Position numbers and translations under genes: made by a program
Assembly (NCBI GenBank): GCA_902769185.1
Contig: CACXNV010000004.1
Coordinates: 1 to 34,498, forward strand
Source of the DNA: an uncultured Erysipelotrichaceae bacterium
GTDB taxonomy: Bacteria; Bacillota_I; Bacilli_A; RFN20; CAG-826
Direction: 5' to 3'
DNA: 34,498 nucleotides
The notes under the pieces: model-generated
The model's database searches: none
What the model was told of the DNA's origin: nothing
Seen by the model: only the letters and a program-made list of their open reading frames with translations
Shown here: positions 15,501 through 23,859 of the stretch, in pieces
Layout: the number at the start of each line of letters is the position of its first letter
Numbering within the stretch: the first letter of the stretch is position 1

Positions 15501-16189
15501 TGGCAAACATCAAAGAATTACCAGTTTATGATCGACCAAGAGAAAAGGCTTTAAGATACGGTATCAGTTCGTTAAGTGATATTGAATTATTGTCCCTTTT
15601 ATTAGATAAAGGATATAGGGGTTCAAATATTTTAGAAATTTCCACGTCTTTATTAAGCAAATATGGAGGATTAGTAGGTTTATTAAACGTTCCAATTTCA
15701 GAACTTAAAAAGAACAAAGGAATTAAAAATGTTGGTTCTTTAAAGATTGCTTTAATCGGAGAATTTTATAAGAGAGTTAGTGAGAAAAAACACTATGTTT
15801 CTAATACAAAAATTGATAGTGAATATTTATATAATAAATATAAAGACCAATTTATTAATTCTAGTCAAGAGCAATTAATCCTTATCATTTTAAATCGAAA
15901 TAAGCACATAATTTATGAGACCACTCTATATAAAGGGAGCCGTGATTTCATTAAGTTTTCTTTTGAAGATATCTATAAAGAGATAGCCAAATTTGATGGT
16001 AGAAGTTTTTATCTAATTCATAATCATCCAAGTGGTGATTGCTTGCCTAGTAAAGAAGACATCCTTTCAACTTTAGAAATAAAGCAAGAGAGTAAAAGAG
16101 CGCACATTTCTCTAATCGATCATCTAATCATCGGAGAGGGATGTTATTATTCATTTAGAAAAAATGAAAAAATAACGATTTCTTATTGA
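15500..16189 (+). CDS. radC: RadC/MPN-JAMM domain protein
   Basis: This 229-residue RadC has an N-terminal helix-hairpin-helix-like region (1-~100), with RPREKALRYGISSLSDIELLS and the KNKGIKNVG hairpin. A C-terminal JAMM metalloprotease-like domain has H174, H176, S184 and D187 in HNHPSGDCLPSKED. The JAMM zinc ligands are intact. The cellular role of RadC is unsettled; the historic DNA repair role is doubtful. I place the start at ATG 15500 because it shares its A with the stop of the peptide gene (TAATG) and gives the family's N-terminus. The in-frame TTG at 15491 lies inside the peptide gene. There is no independent ribosome binding site, so translation probably depends on the peptide gene. 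It ends with TGA. Confidence 0.93.
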   Translation: MANIKELPVYDRPREKALRYGISSLSDIELLSLLLDKGYRGSNILEISTSLLSKYGGLVGLLNVPISELKKNKGIKNVGSLKIALIGEFYKRVSEKKHYVSNTKIDSEYLYNKYKDQFINSSQEQLILIILNRNKHIIYETTLYKGSRDFIKFSFEDIYKEIAKFDGRSFYLIHNHPSGDCLPSKEDILSTLEIKQESKRAHISLIDHLIIGEGCYYSFRKNEKITISY

Positions 16190-16215
16190 ACTATACTTAT
16201 AACTTATGTTATATT
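16186..16215 (+). promoter_or_regulatory. rplU operon promoter
   Basis: -35 TTGAAC (16186-16191, overlapping the radC stop), 18-base spacer, -10 TATATT (16210-16215) preceded by TGT, an extended -10. Transcription is predicted near 16222, the start of the L21 leader. Confidence 0.65.
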
Positions 16216-16221
16216 TACTAA

Positions 16222-16315
16222 CGTTGTCGCCTCACTAGCTACAACCGCATAGAAAAGGTTTATAAAACCTTAGGGTTACCTTCATAGCGAGTCCTTAGTG
16301 AAATTTGAATAAAAG
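16222..16315 (+). promoter_or_regulatory. Ribosomal protein L21 leader (autoregulatory RNA)
   Basis: A ~100-base leader precedes rplU. TCACTA (16232-16237) can pair with TAGTGA (16296-16301), enclosing a hairpin of AAGGTTT (16255-16261) with AAACCTT (16265-16271). Position, size and outer-helix-with-inner-hairpin layout agree with the L21 leader family of Firmicutes, thought to bind a product of the operon. I assign it by position and fold, not by alignment. Confidence 0.7.
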
Positions 16316-16325
16316 GAGGGACATT

Positions 16326-16634
16326 ATGTACGCAATTATCGAAACTGGTGGAAAACAAGTTCGTGTCGAAGTCGGCGCTAGAATCTTCGTTGAGAAATTA
16401 GACGCTGAAGTCGGATCAACAGTCACTTTAGACAAAGTTCTCCTAGTTTGTGACAAAAAAGCAAAAGTCGGAACCCCATATGTCGAAGGTGCAAACGTTG
16501 TTGCTAAAGTCGAGAAACAAGGTAAATCCAAGAAAATCCGTGTTTTCACCTATAAGAATAAGGCTAACGAAAGACGCACTTTAGGTCATCGTCAACCTTA
16601 CACATGCTTAGTCATTGAATCAATCAATGCTTAA
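16326..16634 (+). CDS. rplU: 50S ribosomal protein L21
   Basis: This is a 102-residue L21, an RNA-binding beta-barrel protein of the large subunit. It has the classical N-terminus [17 protein letters not shown] and the C-terminal [25 protein letters not shown] region. The length is that of Bacillus L21. AAAGGAGGG lies 5 bases upstream of ATG 16326; the earlier in-frame ATG at 16305 falls in the leader RNA and lacks a binding site. It is first in rplU-prp-rpmA. Confidence 0.98.
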   Translation: MYAIIETGGKQVRVEVGARIFVEKLDAEVGSTVTLDKVLLVCDKKAKVGTPYVEGANVVAKVEKQGKSKKIRVFTYKNKANERRTLGHRQPYTCLVIESINA

Positions 16635-16642
16635 TTGTAACT

Positions 16643-16951
16643 ATGATTAAAATAGTTATCAAACGAGACGAATCTTCTCAAAAGATAACTTCTATCGAGG
16701 TTAAAGGACATTCTGGAAAGGATGTCAAAGGAAAAGATCTAGTGTGCGCTGCTATAAGCGCCATTATTACCGGAGGAATGAATGCTCTAGTAGATAATGA
16801 ATATGACTTCCTTCTAGAAAGCGGTCATGCTTATATCAAACATCTAGATATTCCAAGTGATTATGATGCAGTTGTTCTTAGAACAATTGAAACTCAATTC
16901 AAAACCGTAGAAGAAGCTGAAAAAGATTTCGTCCGAGTCGAAAATTTATAA
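16643..16951 (+). CDS. prp: Prp cysteine protease that processes L27
   Basis: This is a 102-residue YsxB/Prp family protein. The family cleaves the N-terminal extension from ribosomal protein L27 in Firmicutes and relatives. The catalytic His is in VKGHSG (H23) and the Cys in GKDLVCAAISAI (C35), both present. The C-terminal FVRVE is usual. It sits between rplU and rpmA, the conserved order. The partner L27 in the next gene carries the matching cleavage motif. Confidence 0.96.
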   Translation: MIKIVIKRDESSQKITSIEVKGHSGKDVKGKDLVCAAISAIITGGMNALVDNEYDFLLESGHAYIKHLDIPSDYDAVVLRTIETQFKTVEEAEKDFVRVENL

Positions 16952-16969
16952 GAAAGGATGAATCACATT

Positions 16970-17254
16970 ATGATGTTTAAATTAGATTTACAACTCTTTG
17001 CTTCTAAAAAGGGTGTTGGTTCCACTAAAAACGGCCGTGATTCCGCTGGTCGTAGGTTAGGTGCTAAAGTCGCTGATGGACAATGGTGCCATGCTGGTAG
17101 TATTATCTACCGTCAAAGAGGTACAAGAATTTACCCAGGCGAAAACACCAAAATTGGTAAGGATGATACAATCTTCGCTTTAGTGAGCGGTGTTGTAAAA
17201 TATGAACGCTTAGGTAAAGATCGTAAGCAAGTCAGAGTTGTTGCTGACAAATAA
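16970..17254 (+). CDS. rpmA: 50S ribosomal protein L27 with cleavable N-terminal extension
   Basis: L27 reaches the peptidyl transferase centre with its N-terminus. The predicted product begins [15 protein letters not shown], so the Prp target lies in LDLQLF just before ASKKG; cleavage exposes the mature Ala. The rest ([23 protein letters not shown], read from about residue 14) is standard L27. Three in-frame ATGs exist: 16958, 16970 and 16973. GAAAGGA at 16952-16958 abuts the first and lies 11-14 bases before the others, so I favour 16970 or 16973 (94 or 93 residues). Confidence 0.96.
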   Translation: MMFKLDLQLFASKKGVGSTKNGRDSAGRRLGAKVADGQWCHAGSIIYRQRGTRIYPGENTKIGKDDTIFALVSGVVKYERLGKDRKQVRVVADK

Positions 17255-17275
17255 GCAAAATTAAAAATGCATATT

Positions 17276-17310
17276 AGACCACATTAATTGTGGTCTTTTA
17301 TTATTTTTTA
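17276..17310 (+). terminator. Intrinsic terminator of the rplU-prp-rpmA operon
   Basis: AGACCACA (17276-17283) pairs with TGTGGTCT (17289-17296) around TTAAT, then a long T-rich tail. Confidence 0.88.
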
Positions 17311-17327
17311 TTGTAACATATTAATAT

Positions 17328-18605
17328 ATGTTTATTGATCGAGCTGTTATTGAAGTTAGAAGTGGTAAAGGTGGCGACGGAGCCATCGCTTTTAGACGCG
17401 AAAAATACGTGCCTAAAGGTGGACCTGCTGGCGGAAACGGTGGTAGAGGAGCCTCTATCATTTTAAAAGCAAACAGCAAGATTAATACTTTGTACAATTT
17501 CCGCCACTCTAAATGCTTCATTGGTGAAGATGGAGAAAAAGGTGGAATTAAAAATCAATATGGTAAAAATAGCCAAGATGTAATCATCGAAGTTCCAGTT
17601 GGAACGATGGTATTTGAAGAAAAAGAGCATCGATTCCTTGGAGATCTTTCTACTGACGGCTTAACTTTAAAAGTCGCTAAAGGAGGAAGAGGTGGAAGAG
17701 GTAATACTTGTTTTAAAAGCTCCACAAATAGAGTTCCACGTATCGCTGAAAATGGTGAGCCAGGAGAAACAAAAAGATTAATTCTTGAATTAAAACTCTT
17801 AGCAGATGTTGGTTTAGTTGGATTCCCAAGCGTTGGTAAATCCACATTGCTTTCTGTTGTCAGTAGCGCTAAACCAGAAATTGCTGATTATCCATTTACC
17901 ACAATTATTCCTAATCTTGGAGTAGTGAGAGTGAAAGATGGACGTAGTTTTGTTTTAGCAGATCTTCCTGGAATTATAGAAGGAGCTCATCAAGGAAAGG
18001 GTTTAGGATTACAGTTCTTAAGACATATCGAAAGATGTAGAATCATTGTTCATGTCATAGACATGTCAGAATCAGGAAGAAACCCAGTAGATGATTATAA
18101 GATTATTCAAAAGGAACTTAAAGAATACGGTTTTGGATTAGATAAAAGACCAGTTATTGTTGTAGCTTCTAAAATGGATGAAGAAGGCGCTAAAGAAAGA
18201 CTTAAAGACTTTGAAAAGAAAACCAAAGTTAAATGCTTACCAATTTCTGCCTTAACTGAAGAAGGAGTGGAAGAACTTTTATATCGCTGCGCTGATTTGC
18301 TTGATAAAACACCAGCCTTCCCATTATTCGATAAAGACGAAGAAGAATTAGAAAATAAAGTCTACACTCTTCCAGAAGAAGAAAAGGAATTTGAAATCAA
18401 ACATCCAACTAATAATACTTGGGTTATTACCGGAGATAAAATCATAAAATTCTATAGAATGACTAACATTTCTACAGATGATGGAATGATGAAATTATTA
18501 ACGAGACTAAGAAAACTAAAAATTGATGATAAATTAGAAGAATTAGGGGCAAAAGATGGAGATCTCGTCTATTTAGACGACTTTACTTTTGAATATTATC
18601 GATAA
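17328..18605 (+). CDS. obg: Obg/CgtA ribosome-associated GTPase
   Basis: This 425-residue Obg GTPase links ribosome assembly, stress and (p)ppGpp. The Gly-rich Obg fold covers 1-~157 (SGKGGDGAIAFRREKYVPKGG and further Gly-Gly repeats). The G domain has G1 GFPSVGKS at 165-172, G3 DLPGIIEGAH and G4 SKMDEE. The C-terminal OCT domain starts near residue 345 and ends FEYYR, as in Bacillus. No ribosome binding site is seen. A weak TAACAT (17314-17319) lies 8 bases upstream of the ATG, so this mRNA may also be leaderless, though the promoter is poor. nadE begins 2 bases after the stop. Confidence 0.97.
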   Translation: MFIDRAVIEVRSGKGGDGAIAFRREKYVPKGGPAGGNGGRGASIILKANSKINTLYNFRHSKCFIGEDGEKGGIKNQYGKNSQDVIIEVPVGTMVFEEKEHRFLGDLSTDGLTLKVAKGGRGGRGNTCFKSSTNRVPRIAENGEPGETKRLILELKLLADVGLVGFPSVGKSTLLSVVSSAKPEIADYPFTTIIPNLGVVRVKDGRSFVLADLPGIIEGAHQGKGLGLQFLRHIERCRIIVHVIDMSESGRNPVDDYKIIQKELKEYGFGLDKRPVIVVASKMDEEGAKERLKDFEKKTKVKCLPISALTEEGVEELLYRCADLLDKTPAFPLFDKDEEELENKVYTLPEEEKEFEIKHPTNNTWVITGDKIIKFYRMTNISTDDGMMKLLTRLRKLKIDDKLEELGAKDGDLVYLDDFTFEYYR

Positions 18606-18607
18606 TT

Positions 18608-19348
18608 ATGGAATTAAAAGAATATTTAAAGGTTATTGAGAAGTTTGTTGCTGATTATCTTAAAGATAATCACATGAAGCATTACGTCTTAGGATTATCT
18701 GGAGGCGTAGATTCTTCTTTATGTGCAGCCATTTTAAAAGCGGCAGTAGGTAAAGAGAATTTTACTTGTATTAATATGCCAATTGATTCTAATCCTAGCG
18801 ATCAAATCGATGCTGCTCAACTTGCCGAGGACTTAGATTTAAATTATTTAGTTATCGATGGTAGTGAATCATTCCATAAGACTGTTCAAGAATTTAAAAA
18901 ACAAGGTATTGAATTAGATAGAGCAACTTTATCTAACTTGAAAGTTAGAATTAGAATGACTATTTTGTATGCTTACGCTCAGAAGATGTCTGGTCTAGTG
19001 GTAGGAACTGATAATATGGACGAAAGATATACAGGCTATTTCACGAAACATGGTGATGGAGCGGCAGATATAATGCCAATCGTCTATCTTACTAAAGGTG
19101 AAGTTGTTGAAGCTTGTAAACTATATGGGATTAGAGACTATTTAGCAGAACGCGTCCCAACTGCTGGTTTATTCGAAGGACAAACTGACGAAACAGAAAT
19201 GGGCGTTAAATACGCAGATTTAGATAGATATCTATTAGGCGAGAAAATTGACGAAAAAAGCGTTCAAAGAATAGAGCATCTTCATCGAGTCAGTGAACAT
19301 AAAAGAATACCAACCCCAACTCCAGCGGAGTATATAAGAAACAAATGA
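18608..19348 (+). CDS. nadE: NH3-dependent NAD+ synthetase
   Basis: This 246-residue enzyme converts deamido-NAD, ATP and ammonia to NAD+, the last step of NAD synthesis. The PP-loop is SGGVDSS at 31-37. NLKVRIRMTILYAYAQK and VGTDNMDERYTGYFTKHGDGAADIMPI form the deamido-NAD and ATP sites. There is no N-terminal glutaminase domain, so it is the ammonia-dependent type. It starts 2 bases after obg and ends with TGA, overlapping the next ORF by four bases (ATGA). Confidence 0.96.
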   Translation: MELKEYLKVIEKFVADYLKDNHMKHYVLGLSGGVDSSLCAAILKAAVGKENFTCINMPIDSNPSDQIDAAQLAEDLDLNYLVIDGSESFHKTVQEFKKQGIELDRATLSNLKVRIRMTILYAYAQKMSGLVVGTDNMDERYTGYFTKHGDGAADIMPIVYLTKGEVVEACKLYGIRDYLAERVPTAGLFEGQTDETEMGVKYADLDRYLLGEKIDEKSVQRIEHLHRVSEHKRIPTPTPAEYIRNK

Positions 19349-19434
19349 AAAAGGTAGATTTGGTATTTTTAAGCGGAGTGATTGCATCAGTTATTGCTTT
19401 AGCAATAATGTTAGTGTTTATACTTATTAATTAA
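19345..19434 (+). CDS. 29-residue single-TM microprotein
   Basis: This is a short ORF of 29 residues: a charged start (MKKVD), then an unbroken hydrophobic run of about 23 residues rich in Val, Ile, Leu and Ala, ending in Asn. It fits a single transmembrane helix with a tiny basic N-terminus. Its ATG overlaps the nadE TGA (ATGA), typical of translational coupling, and its TAA leads straight into the AAGGAGGT binding site of ruvA. Coding status is inferred from this fit and from the composition; such short ORFs can arise by chance. No family recognised. Confidence 0.55.
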   Translation: MKKVDLVFLSGVIASVIALAIMLVFILIN

Positions 19435-19447
19435 GGAGGTAAACGAA

Positions 19448-19999
19448 ATGATTTATTTCTTAAGAGGAGTAATCCATCAAGTCGATAATGACAGTGTTGT
19501 TATCGATGTTAATGACGTTGGTTATCAAGTTTTGGTTTCTCACGTTGCAAATTATGAAGTTGGTCAAAAAGTGCTTCTATATACTTATAACGTTGTAAGG
19601 GAAGATGAGAATTATCTCATCGGCTTTTCTGATGTAGAAGAAAGAAATGTTTTCCTCTCTTTGATTAAAGTTAAAGGTCTTGGTCCAAAAACTGTTATTG
19701 GTGCATTAAGCGCGACGACACCTCAAGATGTTATTAACGCGATTAGTAGTAATAACGTTGCCTTTTTAAAGAAATTACCAGGATTAGGAGCAAAAGCTGC
19801 TGGACAAATTATTTTAGATTTGAAAGGCGAACTAACTGGCTCTAAAGGTAATCCAAAACAATATGAAGAAGTGTATGACGCTTTAAAATCCCTTGGATTT
19901 AAAGGAGCGGCAATCGACCGCGTTTTAGCAACCATTAATGAGCCAAACGCTACTACAGAAGATGTATTAAGAATTGCTTTAAGCAGGTTAAGAAAATAA
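19448..19999 (+). CDS. ruvA: Holliday junction DNA helicase subunit RuvA
   Basis: This 183-residue RuvA binds the Holliday junction and loads RuvB. The N-terminal OB domain starts [26 protein letters not shown]. Two helix-hairpin-helix motifs lie in the middle ([16 protein letters not shown] and [20 protein letters not shown]). The C-terminal RuvB-binding domain carries [14 protein letters not shown]. The length is slightly short of the usual ~200, mainly in the flexible linker. AAGGAGGT lies upstream. The ruvB ATG follows the stop by one base. Confidence 0.97.
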   Translation: MIYFLRGVIHQVDNDSVVIDVNDVGYQVLVSHVANYEVGQKVLLYTYNVVREDENYLIGFSDVEERNVFLSLIKVKGLGPKTVIGALSATTPQDVINAISSNNVAFLKKLPGLGAKAAGQIILDLKGELTGSKGNPKQYEEVYDALKSLGFKGAAIDRVLATINEPNATTEDVLRIALSRLRK

Positions 20000-20000
20000 T

Positions 20001-21002
20001 ATGAGTAGACTATTAGATGCTAAACCAAATCAAGAAGAATCTTTAGATACTTCTTTAAGACCACTTACTTTAAAAGAGTATGTTGGTCAATCTGATTTAA
20101 AAGAGAATTTAAAGGTTTTTATTGGTGCGGCTTTGCATAGAAATGAACCTCTTGATCATGTTCTTTTATATGGCCCACCAGGACTAGGCAAAACTACATT
20201 AGCGCACGTTATTGCTCATGAAATGGGTTCAAATATTAGAGTAGTGACAGGCACAACTATAGAAAAAACTGGTGATCTCGCCGCAATTTTATCGGAATTA
20301 GAACCAGGAGATGTTTTATTTATTGATGAGATTCATCGTCTTCCTAGAGTGGTAGAGGAATCTTTATATTCCGCAATGGAAGATTTCCGTTTTGATATTA
20401 TCATCAACAAAGACACAGCCAGTAAGTCAATTAGCATTAATTTGCCTCCATTTACTTTAATCGGGGCTACTACTAGAGCTGGAGATTTATCTGCCCCTCT
20501 TAGAGCGAGATTTGGAATCGTGGAAAAGCTTAATTTCTACTCAGTTGATGAAATCAAAGACATTGTTAAACGCACCGCACGTGTGTTAAATACTGAAATC
20601 GATAAAGACGCAGAACTAGAGATTGCTAAAAGGAGTCGCGGCACTCCTAGAATCGCTAATCGTTTATTTAAACGTGTAAGAGATTTTGCTAATTATCAAC
20701 ATAAAGATGTGATATCACATTATGACGCAATTAATGCTTTAAATGCATTAAAAGTAGACTCAATTGGATTGGATGATGTTGATATTCGTTACTTAAATAC
20801 TTTAATTGAAAGATTTCGTGGTGGACCAGTAGGATTAGAAACTCTTGCTAATGCTATTGGAGAAGAAATCATGAATCTTGAAGATGTTTATGAACCATAT
20901 TTATTGCAGATTGGTTTTATTGATCGTACCCCTCGAGGAAGAGTGGCAAGCGATAAAGCTTATAAGCATCTTAAAATTACTCATCAAGAATCACTTTTGT
21001 GA
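20001..21002 (+). CDS. ruvB: Holliday junction branch migration ATPase RuvB
   Basis: This 333-residue AAA+ motor drives branch migration with RuvA. Walker A is GPPGLGKT at 58-65 and Walker B DEIH at 109-112. Sensor 1 is [18 protein letters not shown], which also contains the arginine finger. The C-terminal winged helix (about 255-333) has the usual [15 protein letters not shown] and [12 protein letters not shown]. The length is normal. The stop is TGA, in keeping with the standard code. Confidence 0.98.
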   Translation: MSRLLDAKPNQEESLDTSLRPLTLKEYVGQSDLKENLKVFIGAALHRNEPLDHVLLYGPPGLGKTTLAHVIAHEMGSNIRVVTGTTIEKTGDLAAILSELEPGDVLFIDEIHRLPRVVEESLYSAMEDFRFDIIINKDTASKSISINLPPFTLIGATTRAGDLSAPLRARFGIVEKLNFYSVDEIKDIVKRTARVLNTEIDKDAELEIAKRSRGTPRIANRLFKRVRDFANYQHKDVISHYDAINALNALKVDSIGLDDVDIRYLNTLIERFRGGPVGLETLANAIGEEIMNLEDVYEPYLLQIGFIDRTPRGRVASDKAYKHLKITHQESLL

Positions 21003-21013
21003 TTACGTATATA

Positions 21014-21084
21014 GCGCGTACGCAATAAATAATTGAATAATGTGAGTGAATGATGTATTTTATTCAATAGGCGCGTTTGCGCAA
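21014..21084 (+). promoter_or_regulatory. secDF promoter and structured leader with GC-rich palindromes
   Basis: -35 TTGAAT (21033-21038), 17-base spacer, -10 TATTTT (21056-21061). The promoter is overlaid by a perfect 9-bp inverted repeat, ATTGAATAA (21032-21040) and TTATTCAAT (21060-21068). It is flanked by two GC-rich elements of similar sequence, GCGCGTACGCAA (21014-21025) and GCGCGTTTGCGCAA (21071-21084), the second able to form a GCGC/GCGC hairpin. This suggests a regulator site or leader fold; no known class is recognised. Confidence 0.45.
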
Positions 21085-21114
21085 GGCTGTTAAATTTACT
21101 GGAGGTATCTAGAT

Positions 21115-23820
21115 ATGAGAAGATTATGGGCATACATTATTGTGGTCTTCGCTGCTGTTATTGCAGTTATTGCCTCTTTCCCAGGAGTTGTTAAAAGTTT
21201 ATCAACTGATGGCGAATTTAAAACTCGTCGTGTTTTTACATTTCAACTTAGAGAAAGAGATGCTACAGATGATGATGTAGATCCTGCTGCATTGACCGAA
21301 AATAGTGCAAAAGAAGTTGCCGACATCATGAAGAGCAGATTAGAAACATATAACGTTTCCTCTTATGATCTCAAAACAGTCGGTAACGATATTATCACTG
21401 TTTCTTTTTCAGCAGAAAACGATACAAAATATCAACAAATCATTACTTATTTAAGTTTCAGTGGTTCATTTGCTTTAGTTAATAAGCATAATGATGTTGT
21501 TGAAGGAGATTTCCGTAATGGTGCAGCCTATACCAAATCATACGCAGTTAACGAATACCCAACAGTTATTATTCCAGTAAATACAGAAGCTAAAAACTAT
21601 CCAGAATTAATTGAAGGTTGTGTCGAAGAACCTGAAGAAGAAACCCAAGGTGAAGGAGAAGAAGCAACCACAAAACAAATCGGTAGAATTTATTTAATTT
21701 ATAACTGGCATGAAGGTGAAACATACCAAACCTTAAGCGAATCAAATCAATTATCTAGCAAAACATTATTAACTATTGATTTTGAATTAGATGATGATAA
21801 AACCGGTTTATATTACGATAGTAATAAAAATTCATTCTCCAGAGTTTGTGGATTCCAAGACGCTAACGGAAATGGATATGCTGATCCTCAAGAAGTTCGT
21901 GAAGCATATGCCCAAGCTGATTATTTAGTTAATTTATTCTCTGCTTCTGCATTTGATTATGATGTCAACTGCATTAAAGGCTTAGCTGAAGGCACTAAAG
22001 AATATTTAGATGCTAAAACCGAACAAGTTGTTAATCCAAATACCGGTAGATTAGTCTGGAACCGTACTTTAACCGCGATTGTCGCATTAGTTGTTATCGT
22101 TAGCTTATTATTAGTCTTCTTCTATAAAACTGGCGCTGCGAGCATTATTGCAACAACAATAGTTTCTGCTTTCTTAATCATCTTAGTCATGGCTAAAACC
22201 GGACTTGCTTACAATTCTTTAGGAGTGGTAGGTGTTGTCTTGGTGACATTATTATCGCTTGTTAGCGGTGTTATTTATTTAAATAAAATCAAAGAAGATT
22301 CTTATAAAGGACATACTTTAAAGAAGGCAAACGCTGAAGCAAGTAAAAAGAGTTTATTACCAATTATTGATATCCACGTTGTGGGCTTAATTCTTGGTGT
22401 TATGCTTTATGCTTTTGGTGGAACTCCTTTAAGAACATTATCTGCTGTATTAGCTATTGGTAGCATTATCTCTGCATTAATCAATATCTTCGGATTAAAA
22501 GGATTAATGTGGTTATTAACTAACTCTACATCAATGAATGGTAGATATGATCTTCTTGGCATCAATAAAGAAAATGTGCCAAATCACATGGCCGAAGAAA
22601 AACAAACATATTATGGACCATACGCTGATAAAGATTTCTCCAAAAAGAAAAAACCAGTTGGAATTATTTCTTTAGGAGCAGTTGTTCTTGCTTTAGCTGG
22701 TGTTATCACCTTTAGCAGCATTAGAGGTGGAGATTTATTCAAACAACCATCAGTTCAATCTTTAGGTAACGAAGTCTATATCCAAAATAGAATCTTAGTT
22801 ACTAATGATGAAACTTCTCCTTTAACTGATACAACATTAGACACTATCTTAGATAATATCTTAATTGAAAAGAGTGCCAATGTTGCGATTGATGAAGCAA
22901 ATGAAGAAACTTACTACACCTTAAAAGAATTTGTGGGAGAGAGAATTCTATTCTCTGTTTCTGAAACTAAGGTTGAAGAAGAAATTTCTAATAATTATGT
23001 TGATACATATTTCCGCTTAGTTTTATCCAAAAAGCTTACTGGTGAAGAAGGCGCACAAATTAGAGGCTATGTCCAAACTGACGATCAAACTTTAAACGAA
23101 GTTCTTGAAGAATATTTCAATACAACTTCAACATTTACAACCTCTGTAAAAAATGAAATGAGCTTAAAAGCAGTTAATACAGTAGTGAACCCTGCTTCTC
23201 CAAAATGGACAAGAATTATTTTAGGAACATCTATCGCATTATTAATTGTTACTGTTTATTTAATGCTTAGATACCGCTTAAGCCGTGGCTTAGCATCATT
23301 ATTATTCCCTGTTGCAGCTAGCTTAATTACTATCGGAGTCATGTTATTATTGAATTTCGCCTTAAATTTAAGCGCTTCAGTAATTATTGCTGTTCCTGTA
23401 GTTTCATTATTCAGCTACTTGTTCCTTATTCAATTCTATAATCGTGAAAGAGAATTATTACTTGAAGATAAAGTTAAAGATAATTCCAAAGAACATCGTG
23501 CTGATGTTGCAAAACGTGCATTTGCGATGGCTTATGCTCCAATTTTAGTAACAACCGTCTTAGGAGTTTATTGCTTAATTAACTTCTTTGGTTTTGCTCC
23601 TTCTGTGATGTCAAACGCTTACGTTGCAATGTTTATTGGTGTACTTATTGCCTTAGGAATCATCCAAGTTCTTATAGTCCCAACATGTAACTGGTTATTT
23701 AATTTATTCTCCAAGGTTAACGTTAACAAGAAGCCAAAAGAAAATAAAAAGGCGAAAAATAAACCAGTTAAAAAATCCGCAGAACCTGAAGAAGCTATCT
23801 TCATTGGTATTAACGATTAA
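21115..23820 (+). CDS. secDF: Divergent SecDF-type protein export component
   Basis: This 901-residue fused SecD-SecF has a TM near 5-23 and a large external region to ~320 (acidic insert near 169-186). Five TMs follow (about 323-475), then a second anchor TM near 516-540, an external domain, and five TMs (about 700-875) with a basic cytoplasmic tail. This is the 12-TM layout of RND-type SecDF, which uses proton flow to help preprotein translocation. The secDF-recJ-rel order supports it. It is longer than the Bacillus protein (737) and lacks the usual DLxGG motif. The proton-path Asp positions hold V383 (LVSGVIYLNKIKE) and about F770 (SYLFLIQFYNRERE). Assignment rests on topology, context and residual motifs. 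Confidence 0.85.
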   Translation: MRRLWAYIIVVFAAVIAVIASFPGVVKSLSTDGEFKTRRVFTFQLRERDATDDDVDPAALTENSAKEVADIMKSRLETYNVSSYDLKTVGNDIITVSFSAENDTKYQQIITYLSFSGSFALVNKHNDVVEGDFRNGAAYTKSYAVNEYPTVIIPVNTEAKNYPELIEGCVEEPEEETQGEGEEATTKQIGRIYLIYNWHEGETYQTLSESNQLSSKTLLTIDFELDDDKTGLYYDSNKNSFSRVCGFQDANGNGYADPQEVREAYAQADYLVNLFSASAFDYDVNCIKGLAEGTKEYLDAKTEQVVNPNTGRLVWNRTLTAIVALVVIVSLLLVFFYKTGAASIIATTIVSAFLIILVMAKTGLAYNSLGVVGVVLVTLLSLVSGVIYLNKIKEDSYKGHTLKKANAEASKKSLLPIIDIHVVGLILGVMLYAFGGTPLRTLSAVLAIGSIISALINIFGLKGLMWLLTNSTSMNGRYDLLGINKENVPNHMAEEKQTYYGPYADKDFSKKKKPVGIISLGAVVLALAGVITFSSIRGGDLFKQPSVQSLGNEVYIQNRILVTNDETSPLTDTTLDTILDNILIEKSANVAIDEANEETYYTLKEFVGERILFSVSETKVEEEISNNYVDTYFRLVLSKKLTGEEGAQIRGYVQTDDQTLNEVLEEYFNTTSTFTTSVKNEMSLKAVNTVVNPASPKWTRIILGTSIALLIVTVYLMLRYRLSRGLASLLFPVAASLITIGVMLLLNFALNLSASVIIAVPVVSLFSYLFLIQFYNRERELLLEDKVKDNSKEHRADVAKRAFAMAYAPILVTTVLGVYCLINFFGFAPSVMSNAYVAMFIGVLIALGIIQVLIVPTCNWLFNLFSKVNVNKKPKENKKAKNKPVKKSAEPEEAIFIGIND

Positions 23821-23828
23821 TTTAAATT

Positions 23829-23852
23829 GCTACACATAAGTGTAGCTTTTTT
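23829..23852 (+). terminator. Intrinsic terminator of secDF
   Basis: GCTACAC (23829-23835)/GTGTAGC (23840-23846) around ATAA, then six T. The recJ ATG is only 8 bases beyond the T tract. Confidence 0.85.
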
Positions 23853-23859
23853 AACAAAT

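Noticed and set aside
16305..16325. Upstream ATG start for rplU
   Set aside because: It lies in the L21 leader, would add seven residues unknown in L21, and has no ribosome binding site, while AAAGGAGGG serves 16326.
23827..23859. Longer recJ with start at 23827
   Set aside because: It would translate the terminator hairpin of secDF; the family-like N-terminus begins at the ATG at 23860.
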